A stretch of 64,000 nt of DNA from Paraglaciecola mesophila KMM 241 (GCF_000315015.1 NZ_BAEP01000047.1:62001-126000), one strand, 5' to 3'; positions 18,480-29,192 are shown, counted from the first letter of the stretch. Notes: generated by a model not told the origin, from the letters alone. Numbers and translations are program-made.

Positions 18480-20705
18480 TTATACACCAGCGAGCATTTG
18501 AATTTGTGCAATATCAGTATCCCCTTTTAGTACTTTTAAAATGCCATCTTGAATCAAGGTGCGCATACCATCTTCCATGGCCTGCGCTTTAAGTTGACTA
18601 ACAGGTGCTTCCTTATATACCAGTGAGCGCAGCGCGGGTGTCATGCTGAGCAATTCATGTACGCCGGTTCTACCTTTATAGCCTGTGTTACCACATCTAT
18701 CACAGCCTTTAGGTTTATGCAGCATTAAGGTCGGCTGAAGGCTAAGCTCGGATAAGTAGCCCGCACCGTACTGGCGCGTAATAAACTCCACATCAGTGTC
18801 CGATGCTGGGGTCGATTCTTTGCAATTTTTGCATAAGGTACGCACTAAGCGCTGGGCTAAAATACCGATGCAGGCATCAGAAAAGTTAACGGGGTCGATA
18901 CCCAAATCTAAAAGGCGGGTAATGGTTTCTGGGGCTGAATTGGTGTGCAAGGTAGAGAACACTAAATGCCCAGTAAGTGAGGCTTCGACGCCGGCATGGG
19001 CGGTCTCTTTGTCACGCATTTCGCCAATTAATATGATGTCTGGATCTGCCCGCAAAAAGGCGCGTAGGGCGCTGGCAAAGGTAAAGCCGATGCGAGGACT
19101 TACTTGGACTTGCTGCAAACCTGCTTGCGTGATTTCAACAGGGTCTTCTGCTGTCCATATTTTTTTATCAGGGGTATTAATGTGGCCTAGCACGGCATGT
19201 AGAGTGGTGGTTTTACCTGAGCCGGTTGGGCCAACGACCAGCAAAATGCCATGGGGCTTTTCAATCATGCGTAATATGCTTTGATTGTTGGCTGGTGATA
19301 GATTCATTTTCTCCATAGGCAGTGCGCCGCCGGTAGCAAGGATACGCATAACAACGCCTTCCCCGGCCACAGTGGGGATGGTGGCGACACGCACTTCGAT
19401 AATTTGCCCTGACAATTTAAAGGCTAGTTTGCCATCTTGAGGTAGGCGCTTCTCAGCGATGTTCAAATTAGACATGATTTTAATGCGGGCAATTACAGCA
19501 TTGTGATGTGAAGCAGGCACTTGGGTGATATCGCGGCAAACACCATCAATGCGCATTCGAACTCTGGTTGGCGCATTTTTCTCTGCATCTATATGAATAT
19601 CAGATGCATCGAGTCGCTTGGCATCATGCAAAATACGGCTGACCAGACGCACTACAGCAGGTGCGTCGTCAGACATATCATCAGCTTGCTCATCGGCTTC
19701 TTGGCCGCTGGTCTCTATTTCATCTAGGATCTCATCCATGGCGCCAGGACCAGCGCCACCACCGCTTGCTTCACCTAAGTATTGTAAAACGGTGTTAGGC
19801 AGTGCGACTGAGATACCATAGCTATCAATGCCTAGCGCGCTTTCAATTTCCATTAGTAAATTGGCATTACTAGGCTGCGCCATTAGCACAGTAGGTTTTT
19901 CAGAGGCATCGGTGATCACAGCAACAAAGTTACGTTTTAAATAAGACAAATTTAACTTACTGTCGCTTTGATATAGATGGAATCGGTCAGGTTTATAGCC
20001 GATGTAAGGGACTTGATAGTGCACTGATAACGCGATACCCATCTCATCTTCTGGTATGCGCTTTTCTGTCATCAGCCGCTGAACGAGTTGGGCGTGCTCG
20101 GGATTTGCCTCAACGTACTTCGCCAATGTCGCTTCATCTATTACGTTTCTATGGACCAGATAATCGAACGGTTGGCTAGTTCCGCCAAGCTCATAGCGAA
20201 ACTTATTGCCTAAAGCCTGTGCGACTTTATCGGCTAATGCTAAGTCGGCCGATTGAAAGACACCATCGTTTCTATTGATTATTTGCATGATGCCCATCAA
20301 CACACCAGCGTTTAGAATAGGTATGCAAATAAGGTTTTGTGTTTTGAAGGTAGAGCTTTTATCGAACTTGTCAGCGAATTTAAGCCGTGGGTGTATCGCA
20401 GATAGCTCTTCACTACTATAGGGGTCATTAACAATGAGTGGCTTTTGACTTAATGCTACATAACCGGCAATAGACTGCGGGCTAATAGGCACTTTAATTT
20501 CTTGTATCTCATCGCCTGTTTTAAAGCGGGCAACAAGATCTTGATGCTGCATTCTGCGCTGAAAGATACTCATGCGTTGAACATTGAAAAGTGATAACAA
20601 TAATGGCTCTAATTTGTCATAAGCACTGATTAAAGAAGGGGCATTAGCTAATAGTTGCTTAAGTTCTTGTAAAGCCGTTTGATGTTCCATAGAAGCCTGC
20701 GTCAA
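18480..20705 (-). CDS. Orphan GspE/PilB-type ATPase with N-terminal GAF domain
   Basis: The 741-aa protein combines a GAF-like sensory domain (about 15-170), an MshE/GspE N-terminal-type region (about 190-300) and a type II secretion/type IV pilus assembly ATPase domain. Seen motifs are Walker A GPTGSGKTT (492-500), DPDIILIGEMRD (Walker B region), HTNSAPETITRL and a four-cysteine zinc element CKNC...CDRCG. Such ATPases power pilus extension or pseudopilus assembly at the inner membrane. No other pilus or secretion gene is nearby. The GAF domain suggests that a small ligand controls the motor; that is inference. Confidence 0.9.
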   Translation of the reverse strand: MTQASMEHQTALQELKQLLANAPSLISAYDKLEPLLLSLFNVQRMSIFQRRMQHQDLVARFKTGDEIQEIKVPISPQSIAGYVALSQKPLIVNDPYSSEELSAIHPRLKFADKFDKSSTFKTQNLICIPILNAGVLMGIMQIINRNDGVFQSADLALADKVAQALGNKFRYELGGTSQPFDYLVHRNVIDEATLAKYVEANPEHAQLVQRLMTEKRIPEDEMGIALSVHYQVPYIGYKPDRFHLYQSDSKLNLSYLKRNFVAVITDASEKPTVLMAQPSNANLLMEIESALGIDSYGISVALPNTVLQYLGEASGGGAGPGAMDEILDEIETSGQEADEQADDMSDDAPAVVRLVSRILHDAKRLDASDIHIDAEKNAPTRVRMRIDGVCRDITQVPASHHNAVIARIKIMSNLNIAEKRLPQDGKLAFKLSGQIIEVRVATIPTVAGEGVVMRILATGGALPMEKMNLSPANNQSILRMIEKPHGILLVVGPTGSGKTTTLHAVLGHINTPDKKIWTAEDPVEITQAGLQQVQVSPRIGFTFASALRAFLRADPDIILIGEMRDKETAHAGVEASLTGHLVFSTLHTNSAPETITRLLDLGIDPVNFSDACIGILAQRLVRTLCKNCKESTPASDTDVEFITRQYGAGYLSELSLQPTLMLHKPKGCDRCGNTGYKGRTGVHELLSMTPALRSLVYKEAPVSQLKAQAMEDGMRTLIQDGILKVLKGDTDIAQIQMLAGV

Positions 20706-20850
20706 ATTTGTTTTTTATTTATACTTATCGTCACACTATAGCCGAGTGAATAATGGGATAACACTTGTTTTACATTCACGGGATAAAGTTGAACATGGTA
20801 GGTAATTAAAAGTAATCGGTAGTTAATCTCTATTATTTTACAATTGGTTG

Positions 20851-20878
20851 TTGCAAAAATAAGCGATACAGGTATACT
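20851..20878 (+). promoter_or_regulatory. Predicted sigma-70 promoter of the S10 operon
   Basis: TTGCAA at 20851-20856 and TATACT at 20873-20878 are separated by 16 nt, followed by a CGCGCCC discriminator. It lies about 170 nt upstream of rpsJ, leaving room for a regulatory leader. Confidence 0.75.
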
Positions 20879-20884
20879 TCGCGC

Positions 20885-21358
<474 letters not shown>

Positions 21359-21376
21359 CAAGAGAGGGTTTTAACA

Positions 21377-22015
21377 ATGGCGATTGGTCTTATCGGTCGT
21401 AAAGTTGGTATGACACGCATCTTCACTGAAGACGGCGTATCAATACCAGTGACTGTTATAGAAGCCACCCCGAACCGTGTTACTCAGTTACGTACTGACG
21501 AAACCGACGGGTATACAGCGCTTCAAGTAACCGCTGGCGACAAAAAAGCGAACCGCGTAAATAAAGCAGCAGCAGGTCATTTTGCTAAAGCTGGCGTGGA
21601 AGCTGGTCGTGGCTTATGGGAATTCCGTTTAGACGGCAACGAAGGCGAAGGCATAGAAGTTGGCAGTGAAATCACTGTTGAAATTTTTGCTGACACCAAA
21701 ATGGTTGACGTTGCAGGAACTTCTAAAGGTAAAGGTTTCCAAGGTGCTATTAAGCGCTGGAACTTTAGCCACCAACGTAATTCACATGGTAACTCATTGT
21801 CTCACCGTGCTCCTGGTTCAATTGGCCAAAACCAATCACCAGGTAAAGTCTTCAAAGGCAAAAAAATGGCCGGTCAGATGGGAAATAAACGTGTGACAGT
21901 TCAGTCTTTGGATGTAGTACGTGTTGACGCAGAGAACAACCTTCTTCTAGTAAGAGGCAATGTTCCTGGAGCGCCAGGTGGCGACGTCATCATCAAAGCT
22001 GCAGTTAAAGCGTAA
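21377..22015 (+). CDS. rplC: 50S ribosomal protein L3
   Basis: The 212-aa protein begins [16 protein letters not shown] and contains the conserved extension [22 protein letters not shown] (first part [10 protein letters not shown], then [14 protein letters not shown]), which reaches toward the peptidyl transferase centre. It carries the GQNQ region in which the glutamine is methylated by PrmB in relatives. It follows rpsJ by 18 nt, behind GAGAGGG. Confidence 0.99.
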   Translation: MAIGLIGRKVGMTRIFTEDGVSIPVTVIEATPNRVTQLRTDETDGYTALQVTAGDKKANRVNKAAAGHFAKAGVEAGRGLWEFRLDGNEGEGIEVGSEITVEIFADTKMVDVAGTSKGKGFQGAIKRWNFSHQRNSHGNSLSHRAPGSIGQNQSPGKVFKGKKMAGQMGNKRVTVQSLDVVRVDAENNLLLVRGNVPGAPGGDVIIKAAVKA

Positions 22016-22033
22016 CGTCTGGGGAGTTAAGTG

Positions 22034-22639
22034 ATGGAATTAGTATTGAAAGATGCGCAAAGCGCTCTTGAAGTATCCGAAGCAACCTTTGGACGTGAAT
22101 TTAACGAAGCACTAGTACATCAAGTAGTAGTTGCATTCGGTGCAGGTGCCCGTCAGGGTTCTAAAGCACAAAAAACACGCTCTGAAGTTCGTGGTGGTGG
22201 TGCCAAACCTTGGCGTCAAAAAGGAACAGGTCGTGCCCGTGCTGGTACTATCCGTAGTCCTATCTGGCGTTCTGGTGGTGTAACATTCGCTGCTAAGCCA
22301 CAGGATCACAGCCAAAAGGTTAACAAGAAGATGTACCGTGGTGCGATTCAAAGCATCCTATCTGAATTGGTACGTCAAGAACGTTTAATCGTGGTTGAAA
22401 AGTTTTCAGTTGAAGCGCCTAAAACTAAGGAATTACTTTCTAAGTTAAATGGCCTTGAGCTAAGTGATGTACTAATCGTAACGTCTGAAGTTGATGAGAA
22501 CTTGTTCTTAGCAGCTCGCAACTTATACAAAGTTGACGTACGTGATGTACAAGGCATTGACCCAGTCAGCCTGATCGCATTCGAAAAAGTGTTGATAACT
22601 GCTGATGCAGTGAAAGCATTAGAGGAGGCGTTAGCATGA
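22034..22639 (+). CDS. rplD: 50S ribosomal protein L4, operon regulator
   Basis: L4 (201 aa) lines the peptide exit tunnel and, in relatives, represses its own operon through the leader. I choose the ATG at 22034 rather than the GTG one codon earlier, since GGGGAG at 22021-22026 is well spaced to it. The extended loop is visible as [17 protein letters not shown]. The stop overlaps the rplW start in ATGA (22636-22639), implying coupling. Confidence 0.98.
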
Positions 22640-22938
22640 TTAACGAAGAACGTCTTTTAAAAGTGGTTTTAGCACCACATGTTTCTGAAAAAGCAACGCT
22701 TGCAGCTGAAGTTAACAACACTGTTGTTTTCAAAGTGCTTAAAGATGCGAACAAAGAAGAAATCAAAGCGGCAGTTGAAAAATTGTTCGAAGTTGAAGTT
22801 AATTCTGTTCGTACTGTTAACGTAAAGGGTAAAACCAAGCGTCACGGTGCATCTTTCGGCAAGCGTAAAGACTGGAAAAAAGCTTACGTTGTGCTTAAAG
22901 AAGGTCAAGACATCGACTTTGCTGGCAGCGAAGGCTAA
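22636..22938 (+). CDS. rplW: 50S ribosomal protein L23
   Basis: L23 (100 aa) lies beside the exit tunnel and is the docking site for trigger factor and SRP. Conserved segments are [11 protein letters not shown] and [11 protein letters not shown]. Its start codon overlaps the rplD stop by 4 nt, with an AGAGGAGG ribosome site inside rplD. Nothing unusual. Confidence 0.98.
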
Positions 22939-22952
22939 GAAGGGGACTAGAC

Positions 22953-23777
22953 ATGCCATTATTGAAAGCTAAGCCGACTTCTGCTGGTCGTCGTCACGTA
23001 GTTCAGGTTGTTAACCCTGATCTACACAAAGGCGCTCCTTACGCTCCTTTGCTTGAAAAGAACAGCAAATCTGGTGGCCGTAATAATAACGGACGTATCA
23101 CAGTACGTCACGTTGGTGGTGGCCACAAGCAACACTATCGTGTTATAGATTTCAAACGCAACAAAGACGGCATTCCAGCTAAAATTGAGCGTTTAGAATA
23201 TGATCCTAACCGTTCTGCAAACATCTGTTTGGTGTTGTACGCAGACGGCGAACGTCGCTATATTTTGGCTCCTAAGGGCGCTAAAGCGGGTGATCAGATT
23301 CAATCTGGTTCAGACGCTGCGATCAAAGCTGGTAACTCTTTACCAATGCGTAACATCCCAGTAGGTACTACGGTACACGCTATTGAGATGAAGCCTGGTA
23401 AAGGTGCACAAATTGCTCGTTCTGCTGGTCAGTACGCTCAAATCCTAGCGCGTGCCGAGGGTTATGTAACTCTTCGTCTACGTTCTGGTGAAGTTCGTCG
23501 AGTATTAGCAGACTGCCGTGCCACTATTGGCGAAATCGGTAATGCAGAACACATGCTACGTTCACTTGGTAAAGCCGGTGCGAACAGATGGCGCGGTATC
23601 CGCCCAACAGTTCGTGGTGTTGCCATGAACCCAGTAGATCACCCACACGGTGGTGGTGAAGGACGCACATCAGGCGGCCGTCACCCAGTATCACCTTGGG
23701 GTGTTCCAACTAAGGGTAAGAAAACCCGTAGTAACAAGCGTACCGATAAACTTATCGTACGTCGTCGTAATAAGTAA
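22953..23777 (+). CDS. rplB: 50S ribosomal protein L2
   Basis: L2 (274 aa) is needed for subunit association and peptidyl transfer. The C-terminal signature [19 protein letters not shown] is intact, including the histidine important for activity. It starts 14 nt after rplW behind AAGGGGA. The N-terminus [19 protein letters not shown] is typical for gammaproteobacteria. Confidence 0.99.
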   Translation: MPLLKAKPTSAGRRHVVQVVNPDLHKGAPYAPLLEKNSKSGGRNNNGRITVRHVGGGHKQHYRVIDFKRNKDGIPAKIERLEYDPNRSANICLVLYADGERRYILAPKGAKAGDQIQSGSDAAIKAGNSLPMRNIPVGTTVHAIEMKPGKGAQIARSAGQYAQILARAEGYVTLRLRSGEVRRVLADCRATIGEIGNAEHMLRSLGKAGANRWRGIRPTVRGVAMNPVDHPHGGGEGRTSGGRHPVSPWGVPTKGKKTRSNKRTDKLIVRRRNK

Positions 23778-23792
23778 CAGCGAGGATTCACC

Positions 23793-24068
23793 ATGCCACG
23801 TTCTCTCAAGAAGGGTCCATTTATAGACCTACACTTGCTGAAGAAGGTTGAGGCTGCAGTGGAAAAGAACGACAAGAAACCAATCAAAACTTGGTCTCGT
23901 CGTTCTATGATCATCCCAGATATGATTGGGTTGACCATTGCGGTCCATAACGGTCGCCAGCACGTTCCAGTTTTCGTCAGTGACGAAATGGTCGGCCATA
24001 AGTTGGGCGAATTTGCACCAACGCGTACTTACCGCGGCCATGTCGCGGATAAGAAAGCTAAGAGATAG
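23793..24068 (+). CDS. rpsS: 30S ribosomal protein S19
   Basis: S19 (91 aa) of the 30S head, beginning [19 protein letters not shown], with the conserved [23 protein letters not shown] block (part [10 protein letters not shown]). It forms a complex with S13 near the A-site tRNA. It follows rplB by 15 nt behind AGCGAGGA. Confidence 0.99.
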   Translation: MPRSLKKGPFIDLHLLKKVEAAVEKNDKKPIKTWSRRSMIIPDMIGLTIAVHNGRQHVPVFVSDEMVGHKLGEFAPTRTYRGHVADKKAKR

Positions 24069-24078
24069 GGGATAAAAT

Positions 24079-24411
24079 ATGGAAGCATTAGCTACACATC
24101 GCCATGCCCGTACCTCGGCTCAAAAGGCACGCTTGGTTGCAGATCAAATTCGCGGTTTACATGTTGAAAAGGCACTTGAACTTTTGGCTTATAGCCCTAA
24201 GAAAAGTGCCGATCTAATCAAAAAAGTATTAGAGTCAGCAATTGCGAACGCTGAACATAACGAAGGCGCAGACATCGATGAATTGACTGTCTCAAAAGTT
24301 TTCGTTGATGAAGGCCCAACTATGAAGCGTATCAAGCCAAGAGCCAAAGGCCGTGCTGATCGTATATTTAAGCGTAGCAGTCACATCACTGTTGTTGTGG
24401 CTGATAACTAG
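24079..24411 (+). CDS. rplV: 50S ribosomal protein L22
   Basis: L22 (110 aa) with the tunnel-lining loop near [19 protein letters not shown], the site of macrolide-resistance changes in other bacteria. No such insertion or deletion is apparent. It begins [20 protein letters not shown] and lies 10 nt after rpsS. Confidence 0.99.
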   Translation: MEALATHRHARTSAQKARLVADQIRGLHVEKALELLAYSPKKSADLIKKVLESAIANAEHNEGADIDELTVSKVFVDEGPTMKRIKPRAKGRADRIFKRSSHITVVVADN

Positions 24412-24420
24412 GAGAAGATA

Positions 24421-25119
24421 ATGGGACAGAAGGTACATCCTACAGGCATACGCCTGGGTATCAGCAAACCATGGACATCTACCTGGTACGCTAATACTGC
24501 AGATTATGCAGATAACTTGTTTAATGATCATCAGGTACGTCAGTATCTGACAAAGGCACTTAAAACTGCTTCTCTTTCTAAGATCGTTATTGAGCGTCCA
24601 GCGAAAAGCATCCGAGTGACTATTCACACTGCTCGTCCTGGCGTTGTAATCGGTAAGAAAGGTGAAGACGTTGAGAAGCTACGTAAGCATGTATCTAAGT
24701 TGGCCGGCGTGCCTGCTCAGATTAACATCGCTGAAGTACGCAAGCCTGAATTAGACGGTCAACTGGTTGCTGACAGCATTGCTAGTCAGTTAGAGCGTCG
24801 TGTAATGTTCCGTCGTGCTATGAAGCGCGCAGTACAGAACGCGATGAGAATTGGTGCCAAAGGTATTAAAGTTCAAGTAAGTGGCCGTTTAGGCGGTGCT
24901 GAGATTGCGCGTGCCGAGTGGTATCGTGAAGGTCGTGTTCCATTACACACTTTCCGTGCTGACATCGACTATGCAACATCAGAAGCTAACACGACTTACG
25001 GTATCATTGGCGTGAAGGTCTGGATCTTCAAAGGTGAAGTATTGGGCGGCTTGCCTCTTACGCAAGAGCAACCAGCTCAGCCTAAGAAGAAAGGCCGTTC
25101 ACCTAAGCGTGAGGGCTAA
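24421..25119 (+). CDS. rpsC: 30S ribosomal protein S3
   Basis: S3 (232 aa) forms part of the mRNA entry tunnel and helicase site. It begins [18 protein letters not shown] and contains the KH-domain loop [10 protein letters not shown]. The C-terminus is lysine-rich ([12 protein letters not shown]). It follows rplV by 9 nt behind GGAGA and is separated from rplP by 2 nt. Confidence 0.99.
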   Translation: MGQKVHPTGIRLGISKPWTSTWYANTADYADNLFNDHQVRQYLTKALKTASLSKIVIERPAKSIRVTIHTARPGVVIGKKGEDVEKLRKHVSKLAGVPAQINIAEVRKPELDGQLVADSIASQLERRVMFRRAMKRAVQNAMRIGAKGIKVQVSGRLGGAEIARAEWYREGRVPLHTFRADIDYATSEANTTYGIIGVKVWIFKGEVLGGLPLTQEQPAQPKKKGRSPKREG

Positions 25120-25121
25120 TT

Positions 25122-25532
25122 ATGTTACAACCTAAACGTATGAAGTTCCGTAAAATGCACAAAGGTCGTAACCGTGGCTATGCCGCTGGTGACAGTGTGA
25201 GTTTTGGAACGTTCGGACTAAAATCCGTTGGCCGTGGTCGTATGACTGCTCGCCAAATCGAAGCAGCTCGTCGTGCTATGACACGTGCCGTTAAGCGTCA
25301 AGGTAAAATTTGGATTCGAGTTTTCCCTGACAAGCCAATTACTGAGAAGCCTCTTGAAGTGCGTCAAGGTAAAGGTAAAGGTAACGTTGAATACTGGGTT
25401 TGCCAAATTCAACCAGGTCGTGTTCTATATGAAATGGAAGGTGTTCCAGAATCAGTAGCTCGCGAAGCGTTTGAATTGGCCGCGTCAAAACTGCCGTTTA
25501 AAACCACCTTTGTAACTCGGACGGTGATGTAA
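25122..25532 (+). CDS. rplP: 50S ribosomal protein L16
   Basis: L16 (136 aa) organises the A-site region of the 50S subunit. It begins [19 protein letters not shown] and contains GFGLKS-equivalent [25 protein letters not shown] (seen in parts). The arginine hydroxylated by the YcfD/RoxA enzyme in relatives is probably within [11 protein letters not shown]. The stop shares its last base with the rpmC start. Confidence 0.99.
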   Translation: MLQPKRMKFRKMHKGRNRGYAAGDSVSFGTFGLKSVGRGRMTARQIEAARRAMTRAVKRQGKIWIRVFPDKPITEKPLEVRQGKGKGNVEYWVCQIQPGRVLYEMEGVPESVAREAFELAASKLPFKTTFVTRTVM

Positions 25533-25723
25533 TGAAAGCCACAGAACTGAAAGATAAAAGCGTAGAAGAATTGAACACTGAGCTATTAAACTTGCTTCGT
25601 GAACAATTCAACCTACGTATGCAAGCGAGTACTGGCCAGCTTGAAAAAACTGACCAAATTCGTAAAGTACGTCGCAGTATTGCGCGTGTTAAAACCATTC
25701 TGACTCAAAAGGCTGCTGCATAA
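25532..25723 (+). CDS. rpmC: 50S ribosomal protein L29
   Basis: L29 (63 aa) lies at the exit tunnel beside L23. It begins [19 protein letters not shown] and is a simple two-helix protein. Its ATG overlaps the rplP stop by one base (TAATG), and its own stop overlaps the rpsQ start in the same way, so the three genes are tightly coupled. Confidence 0.99.
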   Translation: MKATELKDKSVEELNTELLNLLREQFNLRMQASTGQLEKTDQIRKVRRSIARVKTILTQKAAA

Positions 25724-25974
25724 TGACTGAACAATCAAGTCGTACAGTACAAGGTCGTGTGGTCAGCAACAAAATGGATAAAACCATTACTGTTGCGGTA
25801 GAGCGTAAAGTGAAACACCCTATTTATGGTAAGTTCATTAAGCGTACTACTAAGCTACACGCTCATGACGAGACTAACCAATGCAACACAGGCGACGTAG
25901 TAACAGTACGTGAATGTCGTCCTATGTCTAAGTCCAAAAACTGGATGTTGGTAGATATCGTTACTAAAGCTTAA
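25723..25974 (+). CDS. rpsQ: 30S ribosomal protein S17
   Basis: S17 (83 aa) binds 16S rRNA early in 30S assembly. It shows [20 protein letters not shown] and the [14 protein letters not shown] block. It is the last gene of the S10 operon and is followed by a strong terminator, so the spc operon should be separately transcribed, as in E. coli. Confidence 0.99.
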   Translation: MTEQSSRTVQGRVVSNKMDKTITVAVERKVKHPIYGKFIKRTTKLHAHDETNQCNTGDVVTVRECRPMSKSKNWMLVDIVTKA

Positions 25975-25993
25975 TAAGTTTTAGATACAATTT

Positions 25994-26027
25994 AAAAGGC
26001 GCGCCTCGTAAGAGTCGCGCCTTTTTT
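25994..26027 (+). terminator. Terminator of the S10 operon
   Basis: A 10-bp stem AAAAGGCGCG/CGCGCCTTTT around a 12-nt loop ends in six T, 20 nt after rpsQ. The A/T-flanked symmetry means that it may also stop transcription from the convergent protease gene ending at 26079. Confidence 0.92.
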
Positions 26028-26078
26028 GTTTACATTAATTACTTTTGCGCAAGCTTGCCGTTATTGGTCCACAGTGTG

Positions 26079-27698
26079 CTAATGAGTTGGTTCGCTGATA
26101 ACCTGATTGATGGCATTTTCAAGTATGATGGCATCGAGAATGCTAGCAGAGGTTTGAATGCTCGGACCTTGACTCACAGAACGTTGGGCGACGGGTATCT
26201 TCGCTTTGGCTTGTACTGGGCACTCGCCGCTTTGTAAGTGATTCACCGCTGCGTTGAGCATGCCTTCTTCAGTAGTGCCTAATGCGTGACTAAAGTCATC
26301 TTCCACTAAGCAGCCTTGCACGTCAGCTTCAAATATGGGGTTAGGGGTAGGAATAAACCCGTTTGAATATTCGCCAAAGCCTTTCTGATTACTGCCTTGA
26401 AACTGTATTGTGAAGTAGGTGGTTCCACAGTTATCTGTAGGATAAAAGCCGTAAGGTTTGCCGCATGTTGTATCGCCAATTATCACCACCTCAACATCGA
26501 TGCCCCTTAAACCATTTATAACCGCTTCGCTTGCTGAACAGGTTGCACCACTGGTAAGTATATATAACGTATTTAAGCCCAAGCTGGGTAAGGCATTTGA
26601 CGTAAACACATTCCGTTCATAATCTATTTCGCGGTTATAAAAGGGGGTTGGCTGAAGTCGCCTGCCTGTGACTGGATCAAAAGTAGGATGCTTATCATTG
26701 AACTTGAGTTCATCAAACGTGAGGCCATCTGTTTGCTGTTGTCCTGTGACCATAAATGCCAATTGTGAGGCCATAGACAGCAAGCCACCCCCGTTATAGC
26801 GCATGTCTAGTATTAGGGCCTGCACATTGTTTTGGCTAAATAGATTAAAAGCGGATATTAACGGGCCCTGTGCGCTCTGAATATGGCTGTCAAACTGCAC
26901 GTAACCCACAGAGCCTATCTCTGTTGATAACACTGCCGGATTTCGAACAGGTGAAAGTTCAACATTACTTGGTGTTAATGAGTAGGTGCGCTGTTCTCCA
27001 CTTTTCTTTTGCAAGGTAAACTGAAACACTTGCCCTGTGCTAGAAGGAAAAAGCGCTTCGTTGATTGCATCAACGTCATCATGATTCTCAGTGTTGATAA
27101 AATCGATAGTGTCTATTGTAATCAACTCATCACCCCGTTCAATCCCCGCGTTTTCTGCAGGAGAGCCTGGTTGTATGTAGCGCACAATAATGCGTCTTGG
27201 GGCGCTCGCCTGAACAAACTCCCAACTGATGCCGTAACCAAAGGACAGGCCTCGTTGAGTGCGGGATAAATACTCATCTGTACTTTGAGAAAAGTGGAAG
27301 TTGTCTTTAAATGTTCCTGAGTCAGTCCGAAAATCTGTTTTCAGTTGCTCAAAGTATTTTGAAGTCGAGAAATCAGCCGGATTATTGTCGTCGACTTCGT
27401 CATACCAAAGGTAAGTGTTATTGGTCCAAGAGCGAAGCCAAAGCTTTTCATCAAGGGCATCACCCGCCGCATCGATAAAAGCTTCCCCTGTGATGCTGCT
27501 CACTCCGCTTCTAGGGATGGCGCAGCTATCTTTAAAGAGAGACTCGTCTTCGTATACGCCCAATGTCCAGCGAGCTTCAGGGGAAGGCACAGTAGGGGTT
27601 GAAGAGCTTGAGCTTGCACCTCCACTTCCCCCACCGCAAGACGTTAAGAATAAACTTGCATTTATTAATATAAGTTGGCTTAGCAATTTTAAATTCAC
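26079..27698 (-). CDS. S41-family C-terminal processing-type protease, lipoprotein
   Basis: A serine protease of the S41 (CtpA/Tsp) family with a lipoprotein signal. I place the start at the GTG at 27698 (539 aa), which gives (M)NLKLLSQLILINASLFLTSC, a complete lipobox signal; ATG codons at 27782 and 27767 would bury it 28 or 23 residues inside. Next come a Ser-rich linker, a PDZ-like region (RYIQPGSPAENAGIERGDELI) and the catalytic domain with LDMRYNGGG and TSGATCSASEAV, where Ser in CSASE is the probable nucleophile. A basic partner for catalysis is not assigned. Probably anchored to the periplasmic or outer face; substrate unknown. Confidence 0.86.
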   Translation of the reverse strand: MNLKLLSQLILINASLFLTSCGGGSGGASSSSSTPTVPSPEARWTLGVYEDESLFKDSCAIPRSGVSSITGEAFIDAAGDALDEKLWLRSWTNNTYLWYDEVDDNNPADFSTSKYFEQLKTDFRTDSGTFKDNFHFSQSTDEYLSRTQRGLSFGYGISWEFVQASAPRRIIVRYIQPGSPAENAGIERGDELITIDTIDFINTENHDDVDAINEALFPSSTGQVFQFTLQKKSGEQRTYSLTPSNVELSPVRNPAVLSTEIGSVGYVQFDSHIQSAQGPLISAFNLFSQNNVQALILDMRYNGGGLLSMASQLAFMVTGQQQTDGLTFDELKFNDKHPTFDPVTGRRLQPTPFYNREIDYERNVFTSNALPSLGLNTLYILTSGATCSASEAVINGLRGIDVEVVIIGDTTCGKPYGFYPTDNCGTTYFTIQFQGSNQKGFGEYSNGFIPTPNPIFEADVQGCLVEDDFSHALGTTEEGMLNAAVNHLQSGECPVQAKAKIPVAQRSVSQGPSIQTSASILDAIILENAINQVISEPTH

Positions 27699-28010
27699 AA
27701 AAAACTCACTTTGTATAAATCTAATGTTATTACGCGACAAATTGTTTGTGGAGGCAAATTTATTCATCCATCTTGATTTCATTGTGTTGACCCTAGCGTT
27801 AGATTAACGTGCGATTTTACGCAACAGATTAAATCAAAAAAGATTATTTCAAATGTTCTTGCACTTTTGTCGAATAACCTAAAGTCCAATGTTTAAAATG
27901 CTCGTTGCAGACTAAAATTTCGCCACTTAACACGCTACTACTATGACTTACCATCTATCATCGCAGTAATTTCGACTGAGCGTTTCAATATGCCTTGGAG
28001 GCACAAAAGT

Positions 28011-29192
28011 ATGACTACCAATCGCTCTTCACATTATCCAGCGAGCTATGCACGAGGCGCCGCAATATCCAGTACGGCATACTTGTCACTCGGTGCGTTA
28101 CTTGCTGTGTTTGTTTTTCTTACTTTAGACAGAGTCATTCAAGCGCAAGCAAAGATCACCCACGAAGTAAATATTAGCGGGCAACAACGCATGCTGCTTC
28201 AACGAGCGAGTTTATTCGCTTCAGCTTACCTATACAGTGAAGATATTGCAGCCAAACAAACCAGTTTGCAGGCCTTAGGAGAAATGCAGGTCAACCATCA
28301 GCATCTAACAGAGCCTCATTTCAGCGCATTAGAAAAAGGTCAAGAATCCCCTTTATCTGCTGAGCTACAAGCGCTTTATTTCACTGCTGAAAATAATGTT
28401 ACTGAACAATTAAATACATTTGGTGATCAACTCTACTTCGCTTTGAACCTCGAGAAAATCCAGAATGGGGCGAAGTTAGATGCCAAGGCCTTGATGGAGA
28501 TGGCCTACACACCATTATTACAGAAACTGGAGGATGTCACGCGGCAATATGAGATCCAAGATAACCAGCGAATTGAAGTCTTGAGATCGGTTCAGCGAGT
28601 AGTGTTTTGGATGACGATCGTTATCTTACTTTTTGGTTTATGCCTAATGATGTTCAATTTTAACAAGCACGCACACATCGAGCTGACCGCAAAATCATTA
28701 GGGGGTGTTTTTGGACAAGAAATCCCAGTGTTTAATCAGAATGCGCTAGAGTTATCGGCACGTAAGCTTATCGCCACAGCGCGTCGCCACAACGAGTCTA
28801 TGAGTGTTCTAGCGTTCGATATTGATCGCTTCCCGCAAATACTCATTAATTACGGTCGAGACACCGCGGATGAAGTATTGAGCCAAGTTGCAAAATCAAT
28901 CTTAACTGTTTGTCGCGATTCTGACTATCTTGGCCAGATAAAAGATGAGAAGTTTGTCTTGTTGTTACCAAAAACGTCAGGCAAACAAGCCATGTTTTTA
29001 GCGAATAAAATTCGTTCGCACTTTGAGCAGTTAAAGAGCAATGCGCATATAAGCGACGTTATTCCATCGGTGAGCATTGGTATTAGCGAACTTGACGTTG
29101 ACGATAGCGTCTTGCAGCCGATTATCACTCGGGCATTTCACGCTTTAACCCTTCATTCTAGTCAAAAGCGCGGACGAGTCTGCTTGGGCTGA
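28011..29192 (+). CDS. Membrane protein with PilJ-type sensor region and degenerate GGDEF domain
   Basis: A 393-aa protein starting at ATG 28011, chosen because GGAGG lies at 27997-28001. It has one membrane helix near the N-terminus, a periplasmic segment starting NISGQQRMLLQRASLFA that resembles the type IV pilus methyl-accepting transducer (PilJ) N-terminal domain, a second helix (about 197-216), then a GGDEF-fold domain. The active-site motif reads KDEKF (311-315) instead of GGDEF, and DIDRFPQI retains only part of the metal site, so enzymatic activity is unlikely. It may sense ligand and bind c-di-GMP or partner proteins. No EAL domain is present. Confidence 0.82.
   Translation: MTTNRSSHYPASYARGAAISSTAYLSLGALLAVFVFLTLDRVIQAQAKITHEVNISGQQRMLLQRASLFASAYLYSEDIAAKQTSLQALGEMQVNHQHLTEPHFSALEKGQESPLSAELQALYFTAENNVTEQLNTFGDQLYFALNLEKIQNGAKLDAKALMEMAYTPLLQKLEDVTRQYEIQDNQRIEVLRSVQRVVFWMTIVILLFGLCLMMFNFNKHAHIELTAKSLGGVFGQEIPVFNQNALELSARKLIATARRHNESMSVLAFDIDRFPQILINYGRDTADEVLSQVAKSILTVCRDSDYLGQIKDEKFVLLLPKTSGKQAMFLANKIRSHFEQLKSNAHISDVIPSVSIGISELDVDDSVLQPIITRAFHALTLHSSQKRGRVCLG

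Noticed and set aside
18796-19284. 162-codon frame opposite the GspE-like gene
   Set aside because: Opposite strand of the conserved Walker and zinc regions; no independent features.
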